A DNA stretch of 64,000 nucleotides from Dyella sp. SG609. GTDB taxonomy: Bacteria; Pseudomonadota; Gammaproteobacteria; Xanthomonadales; Rhodanobacteraceae. Shown here piece by piece: positions 43,781 through 52,212 of this stretch. The notes beneath the pieces are model-generated. The model did not search any database. It was not told the origin of the DNA and saw nothing but the letters and a program-made list of their open reading frames with translations. The stretch covers positions 434,001 through 498,000 of the forward strand of contig NZ_JAAZQJ010000003.1 in assembly GCF_012275375.1 (NCBI RefSeq). Direction: 5' to 3'. Numbering within the stretch: the stretch's first letter is position 1; each line of letters opens with the position of its first letter. The position numbers and the translations under genes are program-made.

Positions 43781-44881
43781 ATGTCCCGAGTCCGAGTCCT
43801 GGTGATCGACGATTCCGCCCTGGTGCGGAAGCTGCTGACGACCATGCTCTCCTGCGATCCGATGATCGAAGTGGTGGGCACCGCGGCCGATCCCTTCATC
43901 GCGCGCGAAAAGATCAAGCAGCTGGAGCCGGACGTGCTCACGCTGGACGTGGAAATGCCGCGCATGGACGGCCTCACGTTTCTCGAGAACCTGATGCGCC
44001 TGCGGCCGATGCCGGTGGTGATGGTGTCCTCGCTGACCCAGCAGGGCGCGGAAGTGACCCTGCGCGCGCTGGAACTGGGCGCGGTGGATTTCTTCACCAA
44101 GCCCAGCAGCGACCTGGCCAGCACCTTCGCCGAGGGTGCGCAGGACATCTGCGCCAAGGTGAAGCTGGCCGCGCTGGCGCGCCCGCGCGTGCGCACCGCG
44201 GTGCGCAAGCTGGAAGTGGCGCCGCGGCTTTCCGCCGATGCGGTGCTGCCGCGCGCGCAGACGGCGGACAGCCGCGGCGGCAGCCCGATCATCGCCATCG
44301 GCGCCTCCACTGGCGGCACGGAGGCGATCCGCGTGGTGCTGGAATCGATGCCGCCGGACGCGCCGCCGATCGTGATCACCCAGCACATCCCGGCCGCCTT
44401 CAGCGGCCCGTTCGCCACGCGCATGGACAACTGCTCGGCGATGCGCGTGTGCGAAGCGCGCGATGGCCAGCCGATCCAGCCCGGCCATGCGTACATCGCG
44501 CCGGGCAGCCAGCACCTGCTGGTGATGTGGGACGGCGCGCGCCACGTCTGCCGCCTGCACGACGGCCCGCCGGTGAACCGCCACAAGCCGAGCGTGGACG
44601 TGCTGTTCCGCTCGATGGCCGCCACCGTCGGCCGCACCACCATCGCCGCCCTGCTCACCGGCATGGGCGACGACGGCGCGCGCGGCCTGCTGGAACTGAA
44701 GGAAGCCGGCGCCGCCACCGTGGTGCAGGACGAAGCCAGCTCGGTGGTGTGGGGCATGCCCGGCGCCGCCTGGAAGCTGGGCGCGGCGGCCGAGATGCAA
44801 CCGCTGGAACATATCGCCGCGCGCCTGCTGGAACTGGCGCGCCAACCTGTGGCGAACGCGCTGCGCGCCGCCACCCGCTGA
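43781..44881 (+). CDS. cheB: Chemotaxis methylesterase/response regulator CheB
   Basis: CheB (366 aa). Receiver domain (residues 1-~120) with phospho-acceptor D56 in [12 protein letters not shown]; linker; C-terminal methylesterase with catalytic Ser in [13 protein letters not shown], His in [11 protein letters not shown] and Asp in [15 protein letters not shown]. It removes methyl groups added by CheR. The start codon follows AAGAGAAG. Confidence 0.97.
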   Translation: MSRVRVLVIDDSALVRKLLTTMLSCDPMIEVVGTAADPFIAREKIKQLEPDVLTLDVEMPRMDGLTFLENLMRLRPMPVVMVSSLTQQGAEVTLRALELGAVDFFTKPSSDLASTFAEGAQDICAKVKLAALARPRVRTAVRKLEVAPRLSADAVLPRAQTADSRGGSPIIAIGASTGGTEAIRVVLESMPPDAPPIVITQHIPAAFSGPFATRMDNCSAMRVCEARDGQPIQPGHAYIAPGSQHLLVMWDGARHVCRLHDGPPVNRHKPSVDVLFRSMAATVGRTTIAALLTGMGDDGARGLLELKEAGAATVVQDEASSVVWGMPGAAWKLGAAAEMQPLEHIAARLLELARQPVANALRAATR

Positions 44882-44894
44882 CCTGGACGCTGTC

Positions 44895-46076
44895 ATGTCT
44901 GCCATTCCCGCCCCGTCCTTTCCCCGCCTGCCGCTGGGCCTTAGCGTCAGCGCCGCGGCGCTGCTGCTGTGCCTGCTGTGGCAGCCCGCCTGGCTGGCGC
45001 CGCTGGCGATCCTCGCCACCGCCGCGGCCTGGATCGTCGAGCAGCGCCGCACGCCGGCGCGCGTGGTGACGATCGCCGCGCCGCAGCCCGACAACGCACC
45101 CGTGCGCGAAGCGCTGGAAGACGTGCGCGAGGCCCTGGTCGAGGAACTCGGCCACGCCACCCGCGAACTGCACCAGGCGCTGGACCTGCTGCGCGACGCG
45201 GTATCCGAGCTGGGCGGCGGCTTCGACGGCCTGTCGCACAAGACCGGCCAGCAGCAGTCGCTGCTCAAGCAGATCATCGACGGGCAGAAGGACGGCGTGT
45301 CGGTGCAGGACTTCGCCGCGCGCACCAGCGACCTGCTGGAGCATTTCGTCGGCCTGATCGTGCAGCTGTCGCGCGACAGCCTGCGCATCGTCTACCGCAT
45401 CGACGGCATGGCCAAGGAAATGGACGCGGTGTTCGGCCTGCTGAAGAACGTGAACACCATCGCCGAGGAAACCAACCTGCTGGCGCTGAACGCCTCGATC
45501 GAGGCGGCACGCGCGGGCGAGGCCGGCCGCGGCTTCGCGGTGGTGGCCGGCGAGATCCGCAATCTGGCCAGTAATTCCAACCAGTTCAACGAGCAGATCG
45601 GCAGCCACGTGGAGCGCGCGCGCACCGCGATGGAGCAGCTGCGCGGGCTGGTCGGCGCGATGGCCTCGCAGGACCTGAACATGGCGTTGTCGACCAAGGG
45701 TGGCATCGACGCGATGCTGGCGCATGTGACCGAGAGCGACGCGCGTACCAGCCAGGTCGCCGACCAGGTGGTGGAGATCAACCGCGGCCTGGGCAGCGAC
45801 GTGTCCACCACCATCCGCTCGCTGCAGTTCGAGGACATCCTCAGCCAGCTGATCAACCAGACCCGCACGCGCCTGGTGGAGCTGCAGGATGTGACCGCCG
45901 AATGCACCCGCGACATCGAGGAGCTGGCCTGCGCCGACGTGGAGGCCAGCGCGCTGGCCGCGCACGCGCAGCGCGTGCGCGCCCGCCTTGCCATGCAGCG
46001 CGAGAAGGCCCGCCTGCGTTCGCGCGGCCCGGCCCTGCAGAATTCGATGGACGCCGGCGAGATCGAGCTATTTTGA
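44895..46076 (+). CDS. MCP-like signalling protein without a periplasmic sensor domain
   Basis: A 393-aa protein. N-terminal hydrophobic hairpin (residues ~15-50, [20 protein letters not shown], then [14 protein letters not shown]), no HAMP and no periplasmic domain, then a helical region and the MCP tip [20 protein letters not shown] (~190-210) followed by [19 protein letters not shown]-terminal helices include [20 protein letters not shown], common in MCPs that sense intracellular state. It ends GEIELF, like CheD, rather than the CheR pentapeptide. Probably an inner-membrane or cytoplasmic receptor within the CheA2 array. Confidence 0.85.
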   Translation: MSAIPAPSFPRLPLGLSVSAAALLLCLLWQPAWLAPLAILATAAAWIVEQRRTPARVVTIAAPQPDNAPVREALEDVREALVEELGHATRELHQALDLLRDAVSELGGGFDGLSHKTGQQQSLLKQIIDGQKDGVSVQDFAARTSDLLEHFVGLIVQLSRDSLRIVYRIDGMAKEMDAVFGLLKNVNTIAEETNLLALNASIEAARAGEAGRGFAVVAGEIRNLASNSNQFNEQIGSHVERARTAMEQLRGLVGAMASQDLNMALSTKGGIDAMLAHVTESDARTSQVADQVVEINRGLGSDVSTTIRSLQFEDILSQLINQTRTRLVELQDVTAECTRDIEELACADVEASALAAHAQRVRARLAMQREKARLRSRGPALQNSMDAGEIELF

Positions 46077-46079
46077 GTG

Positions 46080-46190
46080 GAGCGGGGAACGGGGAATAGG
46101 GAACGGGGAACATGCGGGTTGCGGATACCCGTGACGTTCGGGCTTGTTCCTACCTTCATGTTCCCCATTCCCCGTTCCCCGTTCCCGATT
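46080..46190 (+). repeat. Inverted pair of GGGGAACGGGGAAT arrays
   Basis: GGGGAACGGGGAATAGGG (left) and CCCCATTCCCCGTTCCCC (right) flank ~45 bp of unique sequence between the MCP-like gene and the STAS gene. Same family as at 25868 and 54225. Confidence 0.8.
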
Positions 46191-46203
46191 CAAGGACCAA
46201 GCC

Positions 46204-46506
46204 ATGAGCCTGACCATCCATCACGACACCGAGCAAGACTGCCTCACCCTGCAGCTGGGCGAGCGTTTCGACTTCACCGTGCACCGCGACTTCCACGATG
46301 CCTGCCTGGGCGGCCGCGCCGCGCGCAGCTATGTGATCGACCTGGGCGAGGTGAGCCGCATGGACAGCTCCGCGCTGGGCATGCTGCTGCTGCTGCGCGA
46401 GCACGCCGGCGGCGAGCGTTCGGAGATCCGCATCGTCAATGCCGGCAGCGAGCTGCGCGGCACGCTGCGGGTGGCGGGCTTCGACAAGCTGTTCGTGCTG
46501 CACTGA
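46204..46506 (+). CDS. STAS-domain protein
   Basis: A 100-aa single STAS domain (residues ~5-98) with the canonical phosphorylatable loop DLGEVSRMDSSALGMLLLLR, in which the D-S-S motif matches anti-sigma factor antagonists. It ends the chemotaxis operon before a strong terminator. No partner anti-sigma kinase is nearby. With the STAS protein at 36347 it brackets the cluster, so both may modulate chemotaxis or FliA-type control; that is inference. Confidence 0.85.
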   Translation: MSLTIHHDTEQDCLTLQLGERFDFTVHRDFHDACLGGRAARSYVIDLGEVSRMDSSALGMLLLLREHAGGERSEIRIVNAGSELRGTLRVAGFDKLFVLH

Positions 46507-46534
46507 ACGGGTAAGCGGACGGTTGGGTGAGCGG

Positions 46535-46566
46535 GGCGGTCTCTGCCGGGGACCGCCTCTTTTTTT
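46535..46566 (+). terminator. Rho-independent terminator of chemotaxis operon 2
   Basis: GGCGGTC / GACCGCC stem with a 9-nt loop followed by TCTTTTTTTT, ~30 bp after the STAS stop. Confidence 0.9.
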
Positions 46567-46602
46567 GCCTGGATTTTCCCGGCGCCTGGTTTCTCCGGGC
46601 GC

Positions 46603-46625
46603 AAAAAAAGGCCCCTCGCGGGGCC
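46603..46625 (-). terminator. Rho-independent terminator of the secreted protein gene
   Basis: On the minus strand GGCCCC-GCGA-GGGGCC is followed by TTTTTTT, ~40 bp after the stop of the gene at 46667. Confidence 0.9.
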
Positions 46626-46666
46626 TCAAAGAAAAGCAATGGTTCCGGTGGGCTTGCGGTGCCGTA

Positions 46667-47026
46667 TTACCAGGTCTTCACTTCGGAAACGCTGACGGTG
46701 TAGTCCTGCATGTCCGACTCGTAGCGGAACAGGCGGCCGAGGTCGAAGCTGACCGACTGGCCCGGGCCGATATTGGCGGTGCCGGCCGGCCAGCCCTGCT
46801 TGCTCTGCAGCACCTTGCCGCCGGCATCCTTGGCTTCGATGCGGATCTGCGCGGCGGCGGCCGAGCCGCAATGATTGGTGAGCTGGCCGGCGAGGCTCAG
46901 GCGCATGCCGGTGCCCGAACCGGAGGACTTCATCTTGAAGTCGGAAATGGCGAAATCGGTGGCGGCGCAGGCCGCGTGCGAAGCGACGGGGGCCAGCAGC
47001 AGGGCGACGACGAGGAGAGTTTTCAT
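46667..47026 (-). CDS. Small secreted protein, FxLYD-like beta domain
   Basis: A 119-aa protein with a signal peptide (MKTLLVVALLLAPVASHAAC; cleavage near residue 18-19) and one all-beta domain. The pattern of a hydrophobic start strand, LSLAGQLTNHCGSAAAAQIR, and IGPGQSVSFDLGRLF resembles FxLYD-type periplasmic domains. Two cysteines of the mature protein may form a disulphide. No specific function is recognised. Monocistronic, with its own terminator. Confidence 0.7.
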   Translation of the reverse strand: MKTLLVVALLLAPVASHAACAATDFAISDFKMKSSGSGTGMRLSLAGQLTNHCGSAAAAQIRIEAKDAGGKVLQSKQGWPAGTANIGPGQSVSFDLGRLFRYESDMQDYTVSVSEVKTW

Positions 47027-47107
47027 GGGCGGGTCCGATCGATGGGAAATCGTTGATAAGGAACGACGTCCTACAGATCGGCCGGTTTGGTAGAAACTTT
47101 AGCTATT

Positions 47108-47270
47108 GGGCCCTTCTCCCCTCCGGGGAGAAGGTGGCGGCAGCCGGATGAGGGGCCGGGGCTCGCCAAGAGGGCTCTACGAAGCGTCGCCTGCTTGCTG
47201 CTCCTGCTTCTACGCTTCGCCCGCCCCCTCACCCCAGCCCTCTCCCCGCAGGGGGAGAGGGGGTAAAGAC
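47108..47270 (+). repeat. Inverted pair of CCCTCTCCCC-type elements
   Basis: CCCTTCTCCCCTCCGGGGAG...GGATGAGGGGCCGGGG and the inverted CCCCTCACCCCAGCCCTC... with CTCCCCGCAGGGGGAGAGGG sit between the divergently placed secreted-protein gene and the Nudix gene end. Same family as the elements at 21385 and 41866. Confidence 0.75.
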
Positions 47271-47837
47271 TCAGGCTTCGGGGCGGCCGTGTTCGATAAA
47301 CCACAGGCCGGCAAACAGCTTCGGGTCGATCGAATACCCCTGTGCCGCCCGCGCGAACAGCCAGGCGCCGGCCTCGCGGCGGGGTACTTCGTGCACCACG
47401 ATGTTCTCGCTCTCATCGCCGCCGCCCGGGCCCACCTTCACCAGGTCCCAGGCGCGCACGAAGGCGATCATCTCGGTGCTCATGCCGGAGGACGACGGGC
47501 CTTCGTGGACGAATTCCACGCGGGCGCAGCGGTAGCCGGTTTCTTCCTCCAGCTCGCGCTGCGCGGCGATCAGCGCGCTCTCGCCGTAGTGGCCGGCTTC
47601 GTCGCCGATCAGGCCGGCGGGCATCTCGATGGTGTGCTTGAGGATGGCCACGCGGTACTGCTCGACGAACAGCACTTTGTCGTCCGGCGTCACCGCCAGG
47701 ATGATCACCGCGCCCGCGGGGTTGTTGCGCTCGGCGTATTCCCAGCGGCCGCGCTTGCGCAGGCTGAGCCAGCGGCCTTCGTAGAGCGTTTCCACCGGGG
47801 CCTGGGCGTCTTTGGGGATGCGGTCGTTCGAGTGCAT
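47271..47837 (-). CDS. Nudix hydrolase (ADP-ribose pyrophosphatase-like)
   Basis: A 188-aa Nudix-fold protein. The Nudix box core E-x7-RELEEETGY (within GESALIAAQRELEEETGY) is intact, supplying the metal-binding glutamates. The usual Gly six residues before the first Glu is displaced (GDEAGHYGE), a small departure. The N-terminal segment WLSLRKRGRWEYAERNNPAGAV and VLFVEQYRVAILKHTIEMPA are like ADP-ribose or GDP-mannose pyrophosphatases. Substrate is not decided by the sequence. Confidence 0.85.
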   Translation of the reverse strand: MHSNDRIPKDAQAPVETLYEGRWLSLRKRGRWEYAERNNPAGAVIILAVTPDDKVLFVEQYRVAILKHTIEMPAGLIGDEAGHYGESALIAAQRELEEETGYRCARVEFVHEGPSSSGMSTEMIAFVRAWDLVKVGPGGGDESENIVVHEVPRREAGAWLFARAAQGYSIDPKLFAGLWFIEHGRPEA

Positions 47838-47889
47838 GGGCAGCCTGTGCTGGAAGGAAGCCCCGCATGGTGCCGTCCCCGCATGACGG

Positions 47890-48861
47890 CTACAACCGCT
47901 CGGCTTCGGGATGTTCCACCGGCACCGGCTTCACCCGCGTCGCCCACGCCACGCCCGCCACCAGCAGGCCGATACCCAGCAGCGTCCGCGCACCCGGCGG
48001 CGTGCCGCGCAGCGCGAATGCATAGCTCAGCGCCGCCAGCGTCTCGAACACGATCAGCTGTCCGGCCAGCGCGGTGGGCAGGCGCTGGCTGGCTTCGTTC
48101 CAGCACAGCGTGCCGAGCCAGGAGGCGAACAGGCCGATCGCCGCCATCAGCGCGATGAAGAACAGCGGACGCGGGCCGAACGGCATCGGGAACGGGTTGC
48201 CGCCGGCGCCCATCAGCAGCCACAGCAGCGCATAGCCGGTCAGCGCCAGCGGCAGCGTGGCCACGCCCTGCGCGGTGGCCCAGGTGCGCGGGCTGCGGCC
48301 GGGGTGGTGGCGCAGCCAGTCGGCGTTGCGCAGCGGGTACCAGGTCCAGCAGGCCACGGCGCCGAAGGCGAGCAGGGCGCCGGTGGCGTAGCGGCTCAGG
48401 TCCGCGCCGGACTGCGCCCGCAGCGCGGCCAGCTCGGCCTGGTTGACGCAGGCGATGCCGGCGCCGATCAGCAGCAGCGAAGGCGCCAGCCGCGCCCACG
48501 GCAGGCGGCCGTCGCGGCGCGCATTGCGCAGGTTGGCGCTGACCGCGATCACCACCGGCAGGGTGCCGATGATCATGGTCGGCAGCGGGCCGCCCGCGCG
48601 CTGGATCGCACTGGCCAGGCAGAGGTAATAGAGCAGGTTGCCGACCGCGGCGAGCTTCAGCGCCTCGATCCAGTCGGTGCGCGCGAGCTGGCGCAGCGCG
48701 GCGCGGTCCAGCCAGGCCAGCGGCAGCGCGATCAGGCCGAAGGCCAGATAGCGGCCGACCGACTGCAGCGCGGCCGGGTATTCCGGCACCAGCAGCGGGC
48801 CGACGAAGACCAGGCCCCACATCAGGCCGGCGACGAGTGCATAGAGCGTTCCAGTCCACAT
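47890..48861 (-). CDS. EamA/DMT-family transporter
   Basis: A 323-aa inner-membrane protein with about ten hydrophobic segments arranged as two EamA repeats (first ~5-140, second ~165-310). The N-terminal MWTGTLYALVAGLMWGLVFV is typical of drug/metabolite exporters. It lies behind the AraC-type regulator gene on the same strand with a 46-bp gap, which suggests that the regulator may control it. Substrate unknown. Confidence 0.85.
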   Translation of the reverse strand: MWTGTLYALVAGLMWGLVFVGPLLVPEYPAALQSVGRYLAFGLIALPLAWLDRAALRQLARTDWIEALKLAAVGNLLYYLCLASAIQRAGGPLPTMIIGTLPVVIAVSANLRNARRDGRLPWARLAPSLLLIGAGIACVNQAELAALRAQSGADLSRYATGALLAFGAVACWTWYPLRNADWLRHHPGRSPRTWATAQGVATLPLALTGYALLWLLMGAGGNPFPMPFGPRPLFFIALMAAIGLFASWLGTLCWNEASQRLPTALAGQLIVFETLAALSYAFALRGTPPGARTLLGIGLLVAGVAWATRVKPVPVEHPEAERL

Positions 48862-48907
48862 CCGGCCAGCTTGCAGGTGCGGCGCGCGGTGGTCTTGTAC
48901 GAGATTG

Positions 48908-49732
48908 CTATCGCTGCAGCTGGCGCTGGTAGCGCGCGGGCGTGACGCCGTAGCGGCGCGCGAAGGCGCGGGTCAGGTGCGCCTGGTCGGCCAGCCCGGT
49001 GGTGGCGGCGACCTGCGCCGGTGCTTCGCCGCCGGTAAGGCGGCGCTTGGCTTCGGACAGCCGGAACGCCATCAGCATCTGCTGCGGCGTGGCGTGGTGG
49101 CGCGCCTGGAACTGGCGCAGGAAATGGAAGGGGCTGAGGCCGGCGACGGCGGCCAGCTCTTCCAGGGTGAGGCGTTCGGCCAGATGCTCGCGCAGGTAGT
49201 CGATCACCGGCTCGAAGCGCGACAGCGCCTCCGTCCGCAGCGGCTGCGGCGTGCGCGCGTGGCGGCGGAATTCCTGCAGCAGCTGCAGCATCAGGCCGTC
49301 GAAGGCCAGCGGCTCGCGCGCCTGCCACAGCGCATCGAGCAGCACGGTGATGCGCCGCGCGCCGGCCGCATCCGCGCGCACCGCGTCGCCGAACCACCAG
49401 CCCGCTTCGCCGGTGATCGCGTCCACCGCGGACTGCTCGACGTAGACCATGCGGTAGTGCCAGCCGCCTTCGGTCTCGGCACGTCCGGTGTGCAGCTCGT
49501 CGGGATTCATCATCACCAGCGAGTCGGGCGGCGCCAGGTGCTCGGCGCCGCGGTAGCGGAAGCGTTCCACGCCGGATTCGATCGCGCCCAGGCCGAAGCC
49601 GTCATGCACGTGCGGCTCGAACGCGTGCCGCACGATATGCGCGCGATAGAGCTCGATGCCCTCGCGGTGGGAGGGCAGGCGGAACTCCGCGCAATCGCGG
49701 AGATGCTCGAATGCGTGAGGGACGCCTTGCAC
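48908..49732 (-). CDS. AraC-family transcriptional regulator
   Basis: A 274-aa regulator. N-terminal cupin-like ligand-binding part (residues ~20-150; HAFEPHVHDGFGLGAIESGV, LVMMNPDELHTG) and C-terminal tandem helix-turn-helix domain (~175-272; LTLEELAAVAGLSPFHFLRQ, VAATTGLADQAHLTRAFARR). Start is GTG at 49732 without a good ribosome site, so the exact N-terminus is uncertain. Divergent from the catalase gene and just upstream of the EamA transporter. Confidence 0.87.
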   Translation of the reverse strand: MQGVPHAFEHLRDCAEFRLPSHREGIELYRAHIVRHAFEPHVHDGFGLGAIESGVERFRYRGAEHLAPPDSLVMMNPDELHTGRAETEGGWHYRMVYVEQSAVDAITGEAGWWFGDAVRADAAGARRITVLLDALWQAREPLAFDGLMLQLLQEFRRHARTPQPLRTEALSRFEPVIDYLREHLAERLTLEELAAVAGLSPFHFLRQFQARHHATPQQMLMAFRLSEAKRRLTGGEAPAQVAATTGLADQAHLTRAFARRYGVTPARYQRQLQR

Positions 49733-49763
49733 GTGGGTCGGGGGCTCTGCCGGGAAGATTTGG

Positions 49764-49800
49764 ATATATACGCTCTATCGATTCGTTAGGAAATATCGAA
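49764..49800 (+). promoter_or_regulatory. Candidate OxyR operator before the catalase gene
   Basis: ATAT-N7-CTAT-N7-TTAG-N7-CGAA follows the OxyR tetrameric pattern ATAG-N7-CTAT-N7-ATAG-N7-CTAT with 12 of 16 core bases matching and exact spacing, in the AraC-catalase divergent gap, ~85 bp before the catalase ATG. OxyR activation of catalase is established in many proteobacteria; binding here is untested. Confidence 0.6.
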
Positions 49801-49884
49801 TGGGCATATGGAAAAGTCTTACGTAGTCTCACCCAGGAGAGCTGGCAGTGGGAGAGCGCTGCCAAACCCTAAGGATAAGAACCC

Positions 49885-51420
49885 ATGCCATTCCACCGCT
49901 ACGTACGTGCCCTGGGCGCGTCGCTGCTAGGCCTTGCCCTGCTCGCGGCCCACGCCCATGCGCAGAACACGCTGACCCGCGCCAACGGCGCCCCGGTCGG
50001 CGACAACCAGAACTCGCAGACCGCCGGCCCGGCCGGTCCGGCCCTGCTGCAGGACGCGCAATTGGTGGAAAAGCTGCAGCACTTCGGCCGCGAACGCATC
50101 CCTGAGCGCGTGGTGCATGCGCGCGGCACCGGCGTGCATGGCAGCTTCGTCTCCGCCGGCGATTTCAGCGAACTGACCGCCGCCTCGCTGTTCGCCGCCG
50201 CCGGCAAGACCACGCCGGTCTTCGTGCGCTTCTCCACGGTGATCCATCCTTCGGGCTCGCCGGAGACGCTGCGCGACCCGCGTGGCTTCGCCACCAAGTT
50301 CTATACCGACCAGGGCAACTGGGATCTGGTGGGCAACAACCTGCCGGTGTTCTTTATCCGCGATGCGATCAAGTTCCCGGACATGGTGCATGCGCTCAAG
50401 CCCTCGCCGGTGACCAACCGGCAGGATCCGAACCGCTATTTCGATTTCTTCTCGCACGTGCCCGAAGCCACCCACATGCTGACCTGGGTGTACAGCGACA
50501 ACGGCACGCCGGCCTCGTACCGCACCATGGACGGCTTCGGCGTGCACGCCTTCAAGTTCGTCAACGCCAGGGGCGAGGTGCATTACGTGAAGTTCCACTG
50601 GAAGAGCCACCAGGGCATCAGGAACCTCAGCGGCAAAGAAGCCGAGGCGATGCAGGGCAAGGACTTCAACAACCTCACGCACGACCTGTACGACGCCATC
50701 GCGGCGAAGAACTACCCGCAGTGGGATCTGTACGTGCAGGTGCTGAAGCCCGAGCAGCTGGCCGGCTTCGCCTTCGATCCGCAGGACGCCACCAAGGTCT
50801 GGCCGAACGTGCCGGAGACGAAGCTGGGCACCATGACGCTCGACCGCGTTCCCGCCAACTTCTTCCAGGAAACCGAGCAGGCCGCGTTCGCGCCGGTACG
50901 CATGGTGCCGGGTATCGAAGCCTCGGAGGACCGCCTGCTGCAAGGCCGCCTGTTCTCGTATGCCGACACGCAGACCTATCGCCTGGGTGTGAACAACCAG
51001 CAGTTGCCGATCAACCGGCCGCTGGTTCCGGTGCGTGCGTATCACCAGGACGGCGCGATGAATGCCGGCGCCACGGATTCGGACGTCAACTACCAGCCCA
51101 GCGAAGCCGCCGGTGCCTATGCCGACGATGCGCGCTACAAGGCCAGCCAGCTGCCCTTGAGCGGCACCACGCAGCAGCAGCGCATCGCGCGCAGCATGAA
51201 CTTCGAGCAGGCCGGCGAGCTGTACCGCAGCCTGTCGCCGCAGCAGAAGAGCAACCTGATCGCCAATCTCGCCGGTGATCTCGGGCAGGTGAAGGACGCC
51301 CGCGTGCGCGACACCATGCTCAGTTATTTCTACAAGGCCGACGCGGACTACGGCACTCGTATCGCCAAGGCCGTCGGCGCCCAGCCGGCACAGATCGAAC
51401 GCCTCGCGCGAGCACTGTAA
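49885..51420 (+). CDS. katB: Periplasmic monofunctional heme catalase (KatB-type)
   Basis: A 511-aa clade-III-like catalase with a signal peptide (residues 1-~26, ending AAHAHAQ). Active-site His is in RVVHARGTGVHGSF (~residue 75), Asn in DLVGNNLPVFFIRD, and the heme-ligand Tyr in RLFSYADTQTYRLG. It removes H2O2 in the periplasm. AAGGAT precedes the ATG. It is followed by an ankyrin lipoprotein gene, the katB-ankB arrangement described in Pseudomonas aeruginosa, and preceded by a candidate OxyR site. Confidence 0.93.
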   Translation: MPFHRYVRALGASLLGLALLAAHAHAQNTLTRANGAPVGDNQNSQTAGPAGPALLQDAQLVEKLQHFGRERIPERVVHARGTGVHGSFVSAGDFSELTAASLFAAAGKTTPVFVRFSTVIHPSGSPETLRDPRGFATKFYTDQGNWDLVGNNLPVFFIRDAIKFPDMVHALKPSPVTNRQDPNRYFDFFSHVPEATHMLTWVYSDNGTPASYRTMDGFGVHAFKFVNARGEVHYVKFHWKSHQGIRNLSGKEAEAMQGKDFNNLTHDLYDAIAAKNYPQWDLYVQVLKPEQLAGFAFDPQDATKVWPNVPETKLGTMTLDRVPANFFQETEQAAFAPVRMVPGIEASEDRLLQGRLFSYADTQTYRLGVNNQQLPINRPLVPVRAYHQDGAMNAGATDSDVNYQPSEAAGAYADDARYKASQLPLSGTTQQQRIARSMNFEQAGELYRSLSPQQKSNLIANLAGDLGQVKDARVRDTMLSYFYKADADYGTRIAKAVGAQPAQIERLARAL

Positions 51421-51444
51421 GCACTCTCGCTTGCAGTGGCCGCC

Positions 51445-51476
51445 GGCCCGGGAGTCACGCTCTCAGCTCCCGGGCC
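51445..51476 (+). terminator. Strong hairpin between catalase and ankyrin genes
   Basis: GGCCCGGGAG / CTCCCGGGCC is a perfect 10-bp stem with a 12-nt loop, 24 bases after the catalase stop. There is no T-tract, so it may attenuate or protect the mRNA rather than end it. Confidence 0.6.
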
Positions 51477-51486
51477 GTGCGGCACC

Positions 51487-51516
51487 TTTCATCACTTCAG
51501 GTTTCATCACTTCAGG
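51487..51516 (+). repeat. Two tandem copies of a 15-bp sequence at the ankyrin gene ribosome site
   Basis: TTTCATCACTTCAGG is repeated exactly with no spacer. The second copy supplies the AGGAGA ribosome site of the following ATG (51526). Confidence 0.85.
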
Positions 51517-51525
51517 AGACGCGCG

Positions 51526-52125
51526 ATGAAGCGCTTGATGCTGGCTTCGTGCCTGCTGCTTGCCGCCTGCGGCTCGCCGCCGCCGCCCGCGGCCACGGCC
51601 GCCGCTGCTACGCCGGAAGCCGCGCGCCGCGCGGAAGCCGAGGCGGAACTGAAAACCTATTTCTTCGAAGCGGCGCGCCAGGGCGACGTGGTGCTGCTGC
51701 GCGAGTATGTGAAGTCCGGCTTTCCGGTCGACGTGCGCACACCGCAGGGCTACACCGCGCTGATTCTCGCCGCTTACCACGGGCAGGAGGCGGCCGTGCG
51801 CGAACTGATCGCACTCGGCGCCGACGCCTGCGCGCGCGACCACCGCGGCAGCACGGCGACCATGGGCGCCGCGTTCAAGGGCGAGCTGTCGGTGGCGAAG
51901 CTGCTGCTGGATCAGCCCTGCGCGAAGGCGGACGACCGCAACCGCGAAGGGCAGACGGCGGCGATGTATGCGGCGCTGTCGGGCAATGCGCGGCTGCTGG
52001 ATCTTCTACGCAAGCGCGGCGCGAACTTCGCCATGAAGGATGCGCAAGGGCGCACCGCCGCTTCCATCGCGCACGAGCAGGGCGCCGACGAGGTCGCGCG
52101 TTCGATCGAGCGCGCCGCACATTGA
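51526..52125 (+). CDS. ankB: Ankyrin-repeat lipoprotein (AnkB-like)
   Basis: A 199-aa protein. Lipoprotein signal peptide MKRLMLASCLLLAACG with the lipobox Cys at residue 15, a short Pro/Ala linker, then about four ankyrin repeats (residues ~45-195; GYTALILAAYHGQEAAVREL, GQTAAMYAALSGNARLLDLL). The frame is open upstream to 51436, but the lipobox start with AGGAGA before it is far better. In P. aeruginosa the ankyrin protein next to katB is needed for full catalase activity, and both proteins here are exported. Confidence 0.9.
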   Translation: MKRLMLASCLLLAACGSPPPPAATAAAATPEAARRAEAEAELKTYFFEAARQGDVVLLREYVKSGFPVDVRTPQGYTALILAAYHGQEAAVRELIALGADACARDHRGSTATMGAAFKGELSVAKLLLDQPCAKADDRNREGQTAAMYAALSGNARLLDLLRKRGANFAMKDAQGRTAASIAHEQGADEVARSIERAAH

Positions 52126-52136
52126 CGTAGGTTGGG

Positions 52137-52211
52137 GTGAGCCATAGGCGAACCCCAACATCGAACGCCACGCATCGTTGGGGTTCGCCTATGGCTCACC
52201 CCAACCTACGC
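52137..52211 (+). repeat. GTAGGTTGGGG palindromic repeat, copy 2
   Basis: GTAGGTTGGGGTGAGCCATA...TATGGCTCACCCCAACCTAC: ~30-bp arms pair almost perfectly around ~15 bp. It fills the gap between convergent ankB and the exonuclease gene and probably serves both as a terminator. Confidence 0.88.
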
Positions 52212-52212
52212 C

